Shown piece by piece: positions 5,151 to 13,604 of a stretch of DNA of 23,705 bases (its first letter is position 1; the number at the start of each line of letters is the position of its first letter). Position numbers and translations under genes: made by a program. The stretch lies in the NCBI GenBank assembly GCA_030825825.1, contig JAPJPE010000005.1, positions 1 through 23,705 of the forward strand. Reading direction: 5' to 3'. Below the pieces are notes generated by a model that saw only the letters and a list, made by a program, of their open reading frames with translations, was not told the DNA's origin and made no database searches. Source of the DNA: Streptococcus sp. (GTDB taxonomy: Bacteria > Bacillota > Bacilli > Lactobacillales > Streptococcaceae).

Positions 5151-5426
5151 TTATTTAACTGCTTCTTTAAGAGCTTTACCAGCTTTGAATGCTGGAACTT
5201 TAGAAGCTGCGATTTTGATTTCTTTACCAGTTTGTGGGTTGCGACCTTTACGAGCTGCACGTTCACGAACTTCGAAGTTACCGAAACCGATCAATTGAAC
5301 TTTTTCACCTTTTGAAAGGTATTCTGAAACAGCTGCAAATACAGCGTCAACTGCTGCTGCTGAGTCTTTTTTAGTCAATTCTGTAGCTTCTGCCACTTTT
5401 GCGATCAAATCTTGTTTGTTAGCCAT
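5151..5426 (-). CDS. hup: Histone-like DNA-binding protein HU
   Basis: The 91-residue nucleoid protein binds and bends DNA as a dimer. It starts MANKQDLIAKVAEATELTKKD and carries the HU signature around GFGNFEVRERAARKGRNPQTG (about residues 46-66), which forms the start of the beta arms contacting the minor groove, then the short C-terminal helix. Length is exactly that of Firmicute HU. ATG at 5424-5426 is preceded by GGAGG with 9 nt. A strong promoter (TTGACC, 17 nt, TATTAT) and a perfect terminator make it monocistronic. In streptococci HU (hlpA) is usually essential and very abundant, which fits these signals. Confidence 0.97.
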   Translation of the reverse strand: MANKQDLIAKVAEATELTKKDSAAAVDAVFAAVSEYLSKGEKVQLIGFGNFEVRERAARKGRNPQTGKEIKIAASKVPAFKAGKALKEAVK

Positions 5427-5473
5427 TTAACAAATCCTCCAAATTTTTTTAGGCTTTACGCCTTAACAGTACT

Positions 5474-5502
5474 ATAATATCTAAAAAAAGCCTTTAGGTC
5501 AA
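5474..5502 (-). promoter_or_regulatory. hup promoter
   Basis: TTGACC at 5497-5502 and TATTAT at 5474-5479 on the minus strand with a 17-nt spacer. It is the best -35 in the window and sits between degV and hup. Confidence 0.8.
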
Positions 5503-5536
5503 GTACTAAACCTGTTTTTTCAAACATTTATTCAGC

Positions 5537-6370
5537 TTATTCGTAGCGCACCAAAACTGCAAATGCATTCTCACCTGTATGGGTTTGAATAATCGATCCA
5601 GTTTCGAGAACAGGGATTGCTTTTTCAACGAGCGATTGCAACTGAGCCTTCATTTCATTGGCCCACTCTGGTGTCCCTGCATAAGAAATCCCGATCTCAG
5701 CTACCTTACTATGGGAAAGTTTCTCTACCAATTCATCCAACCATTTCTTAAAGGTCTTGTTTCCACGTCCCTTGACGATTGGTTCCAACTGATGGTCCTT
5801 CATTTGCATCACCACACGGATGTTAAGAAGCGAGCTCAAAAGTCCGGTAACACGGCCAATCCGACCACCTTTAACTAGATTTTCCAAGGTAGATACGCCG
5901 ATATACAACTCTGTCTTTTCTTTGACTTCTTCAATACGAGCTAAAACGGTGTCTAGATCTGCTCCTTCTTTAGCCAACTTAGCTGCTTCAACCACTTGGA
6001 ACTTCATGGCTTGGTCTGTAAAGCCACTATCAATCACAGTTACTTCTGCCCCTGACAAGGTTGCCCCTTGGCGAGCTGCCTCTACGGTTCCTGACAAGGC
6101 ATGAGACATATGAATCGAAACGATATGAGCTCCGTCTGCTGCTAACTTTTCATACACCTCCGCAAAGACTCCAACGGGTGGTTGGCTGGTCTTTGGAAGA
6201 TTTTTGCTAGACTGCATTAAGCGCAAGAAGTCCCCTTCGCCCAACTCACTGTCGGAATAAAGGACTCCATCCACCATAACAGAAAGTGGCACAATGGTGA
6301 TGCCATATTCTTCAACCACTTCAGGCTCAATTGTAATAGATGAGTCTGTAACTATTTTAATATTTGCCAT
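5537..6370 (-). CDS. DegV-family fatty-acid-binding protein
   Basis: A 277-residue DegV protein, the family that (as FakB) presents fatty acids to the FakA kinase for phospholipid synthesis. The N-terminal KIVTDSSITI is the typical first strand with the TDS motif binding the carboxyl group. KTSQPPVG at about 60-67 is the second conserved loop, and SGTVEAAR near 93-100 and GGRIGRV near 168-174 are further family motifs. Length is normal. An extended -10 promoter (6407-6415) precedes it. Its ribosome site is poor: AGGAAG is 13 nt from the ATG. No hairpin separates it from hup, so some readthrough into hup is possible. Which FakB paralogue this is cannot be judged from sequence alone. Confidence 0.9.
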   Translation of the reverse strand: MANIKIVTDSSITIEPEVVEEYGITIVPLSVMVDGVLYSDSELGEGDFLRLMQSSKNLPKTSQPPVGVFAEVYEKLAADGAHIVSIHMSHALSGTVEAARQGATLSGAEVTVIDSGFTDQAMKFQVVEAAKLAKEGADLDTVLARIEEVKEKTELYIGVSTLENLVKGGRIGRVTGLLSSLLNIRVVMQMKDHQLEPIVKGRGNKTFKKWLDELVEKLSHSKVAEIGISYAGTPEWANEMKAQLQSLVEKAIPVLETGSIIQTHTGENAFAVLVRYE

Positions 6371-6406
6371 ATATTTCTATACTCTTCCTAAGAATGTTCT
6401 GCTTTC

Positions 6407-6415
6407 ATTATATCA
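6407..6415 (-). promoter_or_regulatory. degV promoter, extended -10
   Basis: TGATATAAT on the minus strand, 36 nt upstream of the degV ATG, with a weak CTGCAA as -35. It lies in the 89-nt gap after the phosphatase gene. Confidence 0.6.
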
Positions 6416-6459
6416 AAAAACACAGGGTTTTGCAGTGAAAGATATCCATTCCTGACTCC

Positions 6460-7188
6460 TCAATCGTCTGCGGCAGAAAAACCTGTATTATGAAGGACAT
6501 GGTCATGGACAATGCCTTGATCATCCAAGAGCAATCCATGGAGGACTCCACCAAAGACAGCACCCCCATCAACACCCATCTTCTGATCTGAAATCCAAAG
6601 ATTTTCGGTGCCGACTGGCTCATTGAGCAGTCCATAGACCGGTGTATGGCCAAAGACGATCCATTTGCCTGTATGATTCTCCGCTTCATGGAATGGTTTT
6701 CGGATCCAGACCTTTTGGTAATCACTGGTTTCTCGCCAATTTTCAAGGGTTAGATCCACACCAGCGTGGACAAAATAATAGGTCTCTGTCTCGTAGTCAA
6801 AAGGCAAACTACGGATGAAAGCCACCAAGTCAGGAACGGCGTTTTCTACTGCTTGCGCATCCGCAATCCCATCTACAGGAGCATCGAGTGGCCGGCCTAA
6901 CAGAGAGTTGATGGTCGTATCGCCACCATTTCTTCGGTAGTGGTCATAACGCTCTTCTGGATTGTCCAACCAGGCTAAAAACATGTACTCGTGATTCCCG
7001 GAAAGGCAAACAGCTCCGTGATGGTCTACGTAGTCTTTTACGATTTCAATCGATCGTTTGCTGTTTTCGCCTCGATCTATCAAATCCCCTAAAAAGACTA
7101 ATTGAGCTTTTCCATCCCACTCTGTCATGAGCTCTTCTAGCATTTGTGCTTTTCCGTGAATATCTCCGACTACAAAGTATGTTGACAT
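6460..7188 (-). CDS. PPP-family metallophosphatase (serine/threonine or dinucleotide phosphatase type)
   Basis: The 242-residue protein has all three hallmark metal-binding motifs of the PPP calcineurin-like fold: GDIHG at 8-12, GDLIDRG at 34-40 and GNHE at 64-67. Later conserved histidines lie in FVHAGVD (about 150) and FGHTPV (about 186). These bind two metal ions and activate water. Such short bacterial PPP enzymes include PrpA/PrpE-like protein phosphatases and Ap4A hydrolases; the sequence does not decide the substrate. The ATG at 7186-7188 follows the recN stop after 20 nt, with GAAGG as ribosome site, so it is the last gene of the xseA-to-recN operon. Confidence 0.88.
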   Translation of the reverse strand: MSTYFVVGDIHGKAQMLEELMTEWDGKAQLVFLGDLIDRGENSKRSIEIVKDYVDHHGAVCLSGNHEYMFLAWLDNPEERYDHYRRNGGDTTINSLLGRPLDAPVDGIADAQAVENAVPDLVAFIRSLPFDYETETYYFVHAGVDLTLENWRETSDYQKVWIRKPFHEAENHTGKWIVFGHTPVYGLLNEPVGTENLWISDQKMGVDGGAVFGGVLHGLLLDDQGIVHDHVLHNTGFSAADD

Positions 7189-7208
7189 TGTTTCAAACCT
7201 TCTTTCTC

Positions 7209-8867
7209 TTAACGCTTGAGAAGTTGCTCTGCTTGTTGACGGGCAGCTTCCGTTAGATCCTCTCCTGCCAGCATCTTGGCAATTTCTTCGATTCGTTCTT
7301 CTCTATTGAGCAAACGCACTGTGGATACGGTTGAGTGTTCATCACTGATTTTCTCAATATAGAATTGATAATCTGCTGCAGCGATGACTTGAGGCAGGTG
7401 AGAAATGGCGAGCACTTGGCCATTTTGACCAATCTTATGAATTTTCGCTGCGATGGCTTGAGCCACGCGTCCAGAGACCCCTGTATCCACCTCGTCAAAG
7501 ACAATACTGGTTTTTCCTTCTTTTCGAGAAAAAGCCGACTTAATGGCCAACATCAAGCGTGACAATTCTCCGCCGGATGCTACCTTGACAAGGGGTTTAA
7601 AATCCTCACCTGGGTTGGTCGAAATGTAAAATTCGACAGCTTCATTTCCCTCACGATTAAACTTAGCCTTGCTAAAACGCACTTGAAAACGCGCCTTGTC
7701 CATGTAGAGATCTGCCAATTCTTGCTGGATTTCATTTTCCAAATCTTGAGCTAGGTCATGCCGTTGATCACTCAAATCTTGAGCCAAGGTGACCAAACTC
7801 TTTTCTAGACGTTTGAGTTCTTTTTCCAAGTCCTCAGACGAGAGATCACTTCCGGTGAGAAGGCTATATTCTTTGGTGATTTGCGCCAGGTATTCCAAGA
7901 CATCCTTGACTTGGCCACCATACTTGCGCGTGATGGAGTGGATCAAATCCAAACGCGATTCCACCTGCATGAGGCGATTGCCATCAAACTCCAGACCATC
8001 GACCACATCTTCTAAGCGCTTGGTAATATCCTCAAGGGCATAGAAGGTTTCCGATAACTGGCTTGAGAGCTCTTTGTAGCTGGGATCATATTCTTCAATA
8101 CTTTCCAGATCATTCATGGCTGAGCGAACATTGGAGAGGCTCGAAAATTCTTCTGCATCCAGCATGGTATAGGCGTTGGTTAGGGTATCAGCAATCATCT
8201 TGTGATTGAGCAGGCGTTGGCGTTCTTGCTCCAGACGCAGGTCCTCATCCACTTCCAAGGCAGCTGCCTCAATCTCTGCAATTTGAAACTCCAACATCTC
8301 AATACGGGCCTTGTTTTCCTGCTGGTTGCGCTGAAGTTCCACTACTTGTTTGCGCAGACGTTTGTAATCTTCAAAGGTTTGACGATAAGCGTCTTTGGTT
8401 TGGAAAAAGGCTGCATCCCCAAATTCATCCAGCATAGCGATATGCAATTGGGGGCGCATCAGTTCTTCCTGATCATGCTGGCCATGGATATCCACCAAAT
8501 GTTGGCCGACTGCCTTTAAGACAGACAAATTCACCATCTGACCATTGATCCGGCTGACACTTCGTCCATTTTGCAGGATCTCTCGGCGAATGATCAATTC
8601 ATCGGTCCACTCTAGTCCTTGCTCTTCAAAGAGAGCTGTCAGATGACGATTGCTCTCAACGGTGAAGAGGCCTTCGATTTCCGCTTTTGGGGCTCCGTGT
8701 CGGATGACATCCGTCGTTGCGCGGCTTCCCAGCATCATGTTCATGGCATCGATAATGATGGATTTCCCTGCACCTGTTTCCCCTGTCAGTACCGTCATTC
8801 CCTTTTCAAAATTTAAGGAAATCTCTTCGATAATGGCAAAGTTCTTAATCGAAATTTCTAATAGCAT
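7209..8867 (-). CDS. recN: DNA repair ATPase RecN
   Basis: The 552-residue SMC-like protein acts early in double-strand break repair and in transformation, holding DNA ends together. It has Walker A GETGAGKS at 29-36, long coiled-coil arms rich in Glu, Leu and Arg at about 150-370, the ABC signature region ASGGELSRLM near 425, and Walker B IVFDEVDTGVSG near 455. Length is typical. The N terminus MLLEISIKNFAIIEE is the RecN consensus. ATG at 8865-8867 begins 6 nt after the argR stop, with GGTGG as ribosome site. Its location after argR is a conserved Firmicute arrangement. Confidence 0.97.
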   Translation of the reverse strand: MLLEISIKNFAIIEEISLNFEKGMTVLTGETGAGKSIIIDAMNMMLGSRATTDVIRHGAPKAEIEGLFTVESNRHLTALFEEQGLEWTDELIIRREILQNGRSVSRINGQMVNLSVLKAVGQHLVDIHGQHDQEELMRPQLHIAMLDEFGDAAFFQTKDAYRQTFEDYKRLRKQVVELQRNQQENKARIEMLEFQIAEIEAAALEVDEDLRLEQERQRLLNHKMIADTLTNAYTMLDAEEFSSLSNVRSAMNDLESIEEYDPSYKELSSQLSETFYALEDITKRLEDVVDGLEFDGNRLMQVESRLDLIHSITRKYGGQVKDVLEYLAQITKEYSLLTGSDLSSEDLEKELKRLEKSLVTLAQDLSDQRHDLAQDLENEIQQELADLYMDKARFQVRFSKAKFNREGNEAVEFYISTNPGEDFKPLVKVASGGELSRLMLAIKSAFSRKEGKTSIVFDEVDTGVSGRVAQAIAAKIHKIGQNGQVLAISHLPQVIAAADYQFYIEKISDEHSTVSTVRLLNREERIEEIAKMLAGEDLTEAARQQAEQLLKR

Positions 8868-8873
8868 AGGCTC

Positions 8874-9308
8874 TTACCACCCAAAGATTGATTTGAGGAT
8901 ATTCTCTGCTTCTGGTGCGGAATAAGCAATCAACAAGATCGTATCATCATCTGCAACAATACTAAAGATATGCTCCTTATAAATCTCCCGCAAGCGACGT
9001 TTGACTAAAGGAGCAGTCCCTGGAACCATGGTAAAATTGACATATTCTCCCATGCGACGATGAGATAAAATATTGCTTTCGATCATCCCGATCCCTTGGT
9101 GGTGCTTACGTGGCAATTCATAGACATAGGTCATGTCTTTCAGAGGGCGTTTTACGATGCCCAATTCTTTGATATCCCGTGACACCGTCGCTTGGGTTGC
9201 TGAGATGCCTTCTTCTTTCAAATGTTCGACGATCTCTTCTTGGGTCCCCACTTCATGATCGCGAATGAAACGACGAATTTTTTCTAATCTGATATTCTTA
9301 CTCTTCAT
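8874..9308 (-). CDS. argR: Arginine repressor ArgR/AhrC
   Basis: The 144-residue regulator has an N-terminal winged helix (about 1-70), with ATQATVSRDIKELGIVK as the DNA-reading helix, and a C-terminal hexamerisation/arginine-binding domain ending in ADDDTILLIAYS. It senses arginine and controls its synthesis, uptake and catabolism. The start is ATG at 9306-9308, reading MKSKNIRLEKIRRF, which is family-typical; AAGGAA lies 7 nt before it, while a start 10 codons earlier would add a non-homologous peptide. It overlaps the tlyA end by 11 nt. Streptococci often have several ArgR paralogues; the copy beside recN is the one usually called AhrC, by memory of gene order. Confidence 0.93.
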   Translation of the reverse strand: MKSKNIRLEKIRRFIRDHEVGTQEEIVEHLKEEGISATQATVSRDIKELGIVKRPLKDMTYVYELPRKHHQGIGMIESNILSHRRMGEYVNFTMVPGTAPLVKRRLREIYKEHIFSIVADDDTILLIAYSAPEAENILKSIFGW

Positions 9309-10116
9309 GTTTAAATTCCTTGTGTGCCAGCTCCACAACAGCCTCCAGCTGCTCTGTAGTTGGCTTTGTTTTCTCTTCTTTTTTTTCTAGATACATCAAA
9401 AATTCGATGTTGCCATGGCCTCCTTGGATAGGGGAATAATCCACTCCCATTACCGCAAAGCCATGTGTCCCTGCAAAAGCAGCGACCTTTTCAAGAACGG
9501 CCAAATGAATCTTAGGATCCTTAATGATCCCATTTTTCCCGATCTGTTCGCGTCCTGCCTCAAACTGAGGTTTGACCAAGGCCACGACTTGTCCATTTTC
9601 TGCCAAAATCCGGTGAAGGGCTGGCAGAATCAAGTCCAAGGAAATAAAGCTGACATCGATACTGGCAAAGCTCGGTGTCGCTTCAAAATCATCTGGCTCG
9701 GCATAGCGGAAATTGAACTGTTCCATCGAGACCACTCGAGGATCATTGCGCAATTTCCAGGCCAACTGATTGGTCCCGACATCCACCGAAAAGACCTGGC
9801 TGGCTCCGTTTTGCAGCATGACATCTGTAAAGCCACCTGTAGAAGCTCCAATATCAATCGCAATTTTACCTTCTACATATAAACCAAATTGGTTCAGGGC
9901 TTTTTCTAATTTAAGACCGCCCCGGCTGACATATTTGAGCTTTTCACCCTTTAATTTCAACTCGGTTGCTTCATCAATTTTTTCACCCGGTTTATCGAAG
10001 CGCTCACCATTGATGACGGCAACGACAAGACCTGCCATCACCCCTCTTTTGGCTTGTTCGCGGGTATCAAATAGGCCTTGTTTATAGGCTAATACATCCA
10101 CTCTTTCCTTAGCCAT
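9298..10116 (-). CDS. tlyA: TlyA-type rRNA 2'-O-methyltransferase (hemolysin A family)
   Basis: The 272-residue protein has an N-terminal S4 RNA-binding domain (about 3-65, ERVDVLAYKQGLFDTREQAKR) and an FtsJ/RrmJ-like SAM methyltransferase domain with motif I IDIGASTGGFTDVML near 88-102. Catalytic-tetrad residues fit Lys near 81, Asp in SIDVSFISLD, Lys in ALVKPQFE and Glu in NIEFLMYLE. The family methylates 16S and/or 23S rRNA; haemolysis was an early misreading for some members. ATG at 10114-10116 overlaps the ispA 3' end by 8 nt, with GAAGGA inside ispA as ribosome site. Confidence 0.93.
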   Translation of the reverse strand: MAKERVDVLAYKQGLFDTREQAKRGVMAGLVVAVINGERFDKPGEKIDEATELKLKGEKLKYVSRGGLKLEKALNQFGLYVEGKIAIDIGASTGGFTDVMLQNGASQVFSVDVGTNQLAWKLRNDPRVVSMEQFNFRYAEPDDFEATPSFASIDVSFISLDLILPALHRILAENGQVVALVKPQFEAGREQIGKNGIIKDPKIHLAVLEKVAAFAGTHGFAVMGVDYSPIQGGHGNIEFLMYLEKKEEKTKPTTEQLEAVVELAHKEFKHEE

Positions 10117-10984
10117 CTATTCGTAATCCTTCTATTAATTTCTTGATCGCTCGCGGATCAAAGTCGCAAGCAGTTGTAATCTGATCCAACAAGTCCTCGC
10201 AAGCGTCTAATTCACTTGTCAGCAAAGCTTTTGATTCTTCCAATCCCAACAGGGCTGGATAGGTCGATTTTTCAGCTACTAAGTCCTTTTGAGGGGTCTT
10301 ACCCAAAGCTTCAAAATCAGCGACCAGATCCAAAATATCATCCCGCACTTGAAAAGCCAGGCCTAATTTTTTCCCGATTTTTTCTAAGAGCTGACCAATG
10401 TCTGCTTGCAACTCTAAAATCAAAGCTGCTGCAATGAAAGGATAGGCAAGGAGGCGCCCTGTCTTATTGGCATGGATAGTCTGCAATTCTGCTAGCGTGA
10501 GCTGTTTGTGCTCCCCTTCCATATCAAGGACTTGGCCAGCTACCATTCCACGACTACCGGAAGCATCTGACAATTCAAGAATCAAGGAGACCTTGACCGC
10601 ATCAGGAAGGGCACTCGCAGCTATCATCCCAAAGGGATCGAGAAAAAGCGCATCCCCTGCTAAAATCGCCAGGTCTTCTCCGAATTTCTTATGATTGGTC
10701 AATTGTCCCCGACGGTAATCGTCATTGTCCATGGCTGGCAGATCATCGTGAATGAGACTTCCTGTATGGATCATCTCCAAAGCTCCTGCCACTTGAAAGT
10801 GAGGCTCTGTCAATTCCAGTCCAAAGGCCTCTAACAATTCTAGAAGGAGCAAGGGGCGCAGGCGTTTTCCACCTGCCTGAATCGAATAAAGGACCGAGTC
10901 CACTAAATGGGGGGCAACGGCTTTCTCCTCATAAAAAGAGCGAACTGCTTGCTCTACTCTATTTCGTTTTTCTTCTTGTCTCAT
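10109..10984 (-). CDS. ispA: Farnesyl diphosphate synthase / geranyltranstransferase
   Basis: The 291-residue trans-prenyltransferase condenses isopentenyl diphosphate with allylic diphosphates, probably to C15, feeding undecaprenyl phosphate and other isoprenoids. The first aspartate-rich motif is in HDDLPAMDNDDYRRG (about residues 78-92) and the second is QVRDDILDL (about 211-219). GGKRLRP at 37-43 binds the isopentenyl diphosphate. The ATG overlaps the xseB stop as ATGA (4 nt), showing translational coupling. Its place in xseA-xseB-ispA-tlyA-argR-recN is conserved. Confidence 0.95.
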   Translation of the reverse strand: MRQEEKRNRVEQAVRSFYEEKAVAPHLVDSVLYSIQAGGKRLRPLLLLELLEAFGLELTEPHFQVAGALEMIHTGSLIHDDLPAMDNDDYRRGQLTNHKKFGEDLAILAGDALFLDPFGMIAASALPDAVKVSLILELSDASGSRGMVAGQVLDMEGEHKQLTLAELQTIHANKTGRLLAYPFIAAALILELQADIGQLLEKIGKKLGLAFQVRDDILDLVADFEALGKTPQKDLVAEKSTYPALLGLEESKALLTSELDACEDLLDQITTACDFDPRAIKKLIEGLRIDG

Positions 10985-11193
10985 GCTAGATCCGCTTCAG
11001 TACCATCTGCTTGCATGACCTTGACCAAGGTTTTCTCTGCTTGATCCAAGGTATCTTGCAATTCTTTTGACAACTTCATTCCTTTTTGGAATTCTGTAAT
11101 AGCTTCTTCTAAAGCCACATCACCACTTTCCAATTTTTGGACAATGGCTTCCAAATCTGCTAAATTTTCTTCAAATTTCTTTTCTTTCGACAT
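10981..11193 (-). CDS. xseB: Exodeoxyribonuclease VII small subunit
   Basis: The 70-residue protein is a helical coiled-coil hairpin that forms the small subunit of exonuclease VII, which degrades single-stranded DNA with XseA. The core NLADLEAIVQKLESGDVALEE (about residues 10-30) is the family signature, and LEEAITEFQKGMKLSKE follows. ATG at 11191-11193 has GAGGT 5 nt upstream and overlaps the xseA 3' end by 23 nt, so the two subunits are translated together. Confidence 0.95.
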   Translation of the reverse strand: MSKEKKFEENLADLEAIVQKLESGDVALEEAITEFQKGMKLSKELQDTLDQAEKTLVKVMQADGTEADLA

Positions 11194-12511
11194 GTTTTAC
11201 CTCTACTTCTAACTGGCCATCTCTCATGATGAGTGACAGCGGGTCCCCTTCTGTTACTTTCGCAACCGAGTCTAGAACCTGATCGTCTTGCTTAACCATG
11301 GCATAGCCACGCGCAATAATCCTACTGGTATCGAGCATCAAGAGGGCTTCTGATAAGCCTTTTACCTTGATCTTTTGCTCTTTTAGGACTTGTTCCATTC
11401 GGTTGGTTAAGATTCTCTTATCTTGGAGCAGGCGGTCTTGGTAGCGCTCGATGCGATGCAAAGGAGACATGGCTTCTAGGCGATGACGCAGACCTTGCAG
11501 TTGATTGGCCCCTTGTCCATAAGCATCACGCATTCCTTGTTTCAAACGCAATTGCAACTGGTCAATCTTTTGTAGGTAGCCATCATAGAGTCTTTCAGGC
11601 TGTCTAAAAATAACCGATTGACTTAATTTGGCCAAACGTTCACGATTATAGGCCAAGCGATTGGACATGGCTGTTGCCATGCGATTTTCCTGCTTTTGTA
11701 AATGGGACAAGAGATCCAATTTGGTCACTGGAGTAGCTAATTCAGCAGCGGCTGTTGGAGTAGCAGCTCGTCGGTCTGCTACAAAATCGGCTAGAGTCGT
11801 GTCTGTCTCATGTCCAACACTGGAGATAATCGGAATCCGCGATTCAAAAATGGCTCGCACCACTGCTTCTTCATTAAAGGCCCAGAGATCTTCAATCGAA
11901 CCACCCCCACGACCAATAATCAAGACATCCAAATCATCCCGTTGGTTAGCTCTTTGAATATTAGCAACCACCTCACTAGAAGCTCCTTCACCCTGAACCT
12001 TGGTCGGGTAGAGCACAATCTCTACACCAGGAAAGCGTCGGCTCACCGTTGTGATAATATCGCGAATCACGGCCCCACTTTGACTGGTGATGACCCCGAT
12101 CTTTCTTGGAAATTGTGGCAGAGCTTGCTTCCACCGATCCTGAAAGAGTCCTTCTTCGGTCAACTTTTTCTTGAGTTGCTCAAATTGGATGGTCAAGGCC
12201 CCTACCCCATCTGGCTCAGCCTTTTCAATGACAATGGAATAACTCCCACTTGGCTCATAGAGCTGAATGCGACCGATGACGTTGATCTTCATGCCTTCTT
12301 CTAGCTCAAAACCAAAGCTTCGATAAACCCCAGCCCAGACCGTTGCCTGAATGACCGCTTTTTCATCCTTTAATGAAAAATACTGGTGGTTGGGACGTTT
12401 TCGGAAATTGGAGACTTGCCCTGTCAGATAAACCTTTTCCAAATAGGGATCCTTATCAAATTTTAATTTCAAATATTTGGTCAAACTTGATACGGATAAA
12501 TAGTTGGACAT
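11171..12511 (-). CDS. xseA: Exodeoxyribonuclease VII large subunit
   Basis: The 446-residue catalytic subunit of exonuclease VII has an N-terminal OB fold (LTGQVSNFRKRPNHQYFSLK, about 28-47), a catalytic core with GVITSQSGAVIRDI (about 136-149) and GRGGGSIEDLWAFNEE (about 192-207), then long helical coiled coil and a C-terminal segment with RGYAMVK. It acts on single-stranded DNA in mismatch and recombination repair. Start: ATG at 12509-12511, MSNYLSVSSLTKYL, with AAAGGAG 5 nt upstream; a GTG-type extension 18 codons upstream would run through the promoter -10 at 12546-12551 and is rejected. It is the first gene of a seven-gene operon. Confidence 0.96.
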   Translation of the reverse strand: MSNYLSVSSLTKYLKLKFDKDPYLEKVYLTGQVSNFRKRPNHQYFSLKDEKAVIQATVWAGVYRSFGFELEEGMKINVIGRIQLYEPSGSYSIVIEKAEPDGVGALTIQFEQLKKKLTEEGLFQDRWKQALPQFPRKIGVITSQSGAVIRDIITTVSRRFPGVEIVLYPTKVQGEGASSEVVANIQRANQRDDLDVLIIGRGGGSIEDLWAFNEEAVVRAIFESRIPIISSVGHETDTTLADFVADRRAATPTAAAELATPVTKLDLLSHLQKQENRMATAMSNRLAYNRERLAKLSQSVIFRQPERLYDGYLQKIDQLQLRLKQGMRDAYGQGANQLQGLRHRLEAMSPLHRIERYQDRLLQDKRILTNRMEQVLKEQKIKVKGLSEALLMLDTSRIIARGYAMVKQDDQVLDSVAKVTEGDPLSLIMRDGQLEVEVKHVERKEI

Positions 12512-12545
12512 AGGAACTCCTTTCTGCAGAATATGATCAAGTTTA

Positions 12546-12554
12546 ATTATACCA
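12546..12554 (-). promoter_or_regulatory. Promoter of the xseA-xseB-ispA-tlyA-argR-recN operon, extended -10
   Basis: TGGTATAAT on the minus strand, 34 nt upstream of the xseA ATG. The -35 is not evident; the upstream bases are T-rich and adjoin a degenerate repeat element. Confidence 0.65.
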
Positions 12555-12568
12555 AAAAACACCAAAAA

Positions 12569-12661
12569 AGGCTGGGAGACAAAGCGAAATCATGAATTTC
12601 CTTTCTCTACAAGCCTCATTTTATTCAAGTTACCCTCTACTTGTCTGTTTGACACCAGCTT
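12569..12661. repeat. Degenerate intergenic repeat / imperfect inverted repeat between xseA and mleR
   Basis: The arms AGGCTGG (12569-12575) with CCAGCTT (12655-12661) and AGACAA (12577-12582) with TTGTCT (12641-12646) are complementary (one G-T). A small GAAAT-CATGA-ATTTC hairpin lies inside (12586-12600). The left half (TGGGAGACAAAGCGAAATC) resembles the start of the repeat at 23656-23703 (TGGGACAGAAATC). It may serve as a weak terminator for mleR, whose stop is at 12664. Confidence 0.35.
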
Positions 12662-12663
12662 CC

Positions 12664-13548
12664 TTATTTTTCACACTTCTCTAACCGTTCAATAAAGGAG
12701 CTAAGAAGCGCTTGGGGTTCCCCTTCATTTGGATAGGCATAACTAATATAGAAGACTGTTTTTTCCTCTTCAACCAGCGGAATTTTGACAAGATTTGGAT
12801 ATTCTGGAAAGAGAGTCAGATCGGTCATGAGACCAATTCCCAAATTTTCTTCGATGAAACTCAAGACCAAGTTGGAATCGGTCAAGACAACAGTAGACTG
12901 GGCTAAATCATCAAAGCGAGCATTCAAGCGTTTAAAAGCCGTCATGTGGACATGATGCTCATCTAACAGAATGAAGGTCTCCTCTAACACCTCTTTAAAA
13001 GAAATTTCCTTGCGATCTGCTAGTGGATGATCCTTTGAAACAATCACAAAAAATTCTTTTTTATACAGGAGCTGACTGGTCAAATGCGCGTGCGAAATGG
13101 GCTCTAAGCTTCCCAATAGACTAAAATCTAAATCTCCACGCACCAACAATCGCATCAAATCCCTGGAGCCCAATTGCACCAATTGCGATTGACGAAAAAT
13201 CTCAAGCTCTTCATCATGCGTCCCAAATTTTTTCATGATATCGCTAGTGATCAATGGCGGTAGTCCAATGCGCAACAGATTCTTTTTACTTCGTTCAACA
13301 GCTTTTTCCGTCTTTTCGATTTCAATTAAAACCTCTCGCGCATGATTGGCTAAAACCTTCCCCGGCTGAGTTAGGTGCAAGACACGATTAGAAGACGATT
13401 TTTCCACCAACTGGCAAGCATAGTGGTCCTCTAAACGCTTGATGGCATAGGTCACGGTCGGTTGACTCACTTGAAAATAATGAGCCACATCAGTATAAGA
13501 CTTTAGTTTTGACAGTTGATAAAAATATTCCAAGTCTCGGATATTCAT
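12664..13548 (-). CDS. mleR: LysR-family regulator, probable malolactic activator MleR
   Basis: The 294-residue LysR-type regulator has an N-terminal winged helix-turn-helix (about 1-60; DVAHYFQVSQPTVTYAIKRLE at 20-40) and a two-lobed effector domain. That domain shows typical features such as KKEFFVIVSKDHPLADRKE (about 165-185) and LSFIEENLGIGLM (about 231-243). It is transcribed divergently from mleS with 172 nt between, the classic LysR arrangement, and the mleR-mleS-mleP order is known from lactic acid bacteria. It probably activates mleSP in response to malate and acid and represses itself, since a palindrome overlaps its -35. ATG at 13546-13548; its ribosome site is weak (GAGGGA). Confidence 0.85.
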   Translation of the reverse strand: MNIRDLEYFYQLSKLKSYTDVAHYFQVSQPTVTYAIKRLEDHYACQLVEKSSSNRVLHLTQPGKVLANHAREVLIEIEKTEKAVERSKKNLLRIGLPPLITSDIMKKFGTHDEELEIFRQSQLVQLGSRDLMRLLVRGDLDFSLLGSLEPISHAHLTSQLLYKKEFFVIVSKDHPLADRKEISFKEVLEETFILLDEHHVHMTAFKRLNARFDDLAQSTVVLTDSNLVLSFIEENLGIGLMTDLTLFPEYPNLVKIPLVEEEKTVFYISYAYPNEGEPQALLSSFIERLEKCEK

Positions 13549-13584
13549 CTCTATCCCTCTATTTCTACAATTTCCATTTCCTTC

Positions 13585-13593
13585 ATTCTAACA
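13585..13593 (-). promoter_or_regulatory. mleR promoter, extended -10
   Basis: TGTTAGAAT on the minus strand, 37 nt upstream of the mleR ATG. With a 17-nt spacer the -35 falls at 13608-13613, inside the palindrome at 13605-13625. Confidence 0.5.
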
Positions 13594-13604
13594 CAAAACT
13601 CTTA

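Noticed and set aside
6408..6746. Frame of 112 codons overlapping the end of the PPP phosphatase, considered as a frameshift remnant
   Set aside because: The phosphatase itself is complete with all motifs and a normal length, so the other frame is a shadow.
9415..9882. Open frame of 155 codons on the plus strand
   Set aside because: It is antisense to tlyA without expression signals.
11810..12304. Open frame of 164 codons on the plus strand
   Set aside because: It is fully antisense to xseA, has no ribosome site, no promoter and no recognisable protein features; a shadow frame.
12512..12565. 18-codon N-terminal extension of XseA
   Set aside because: It overlaps the TGGTATAAT promoter; ATG at 12511 has AAAGGAG and matches the family start.
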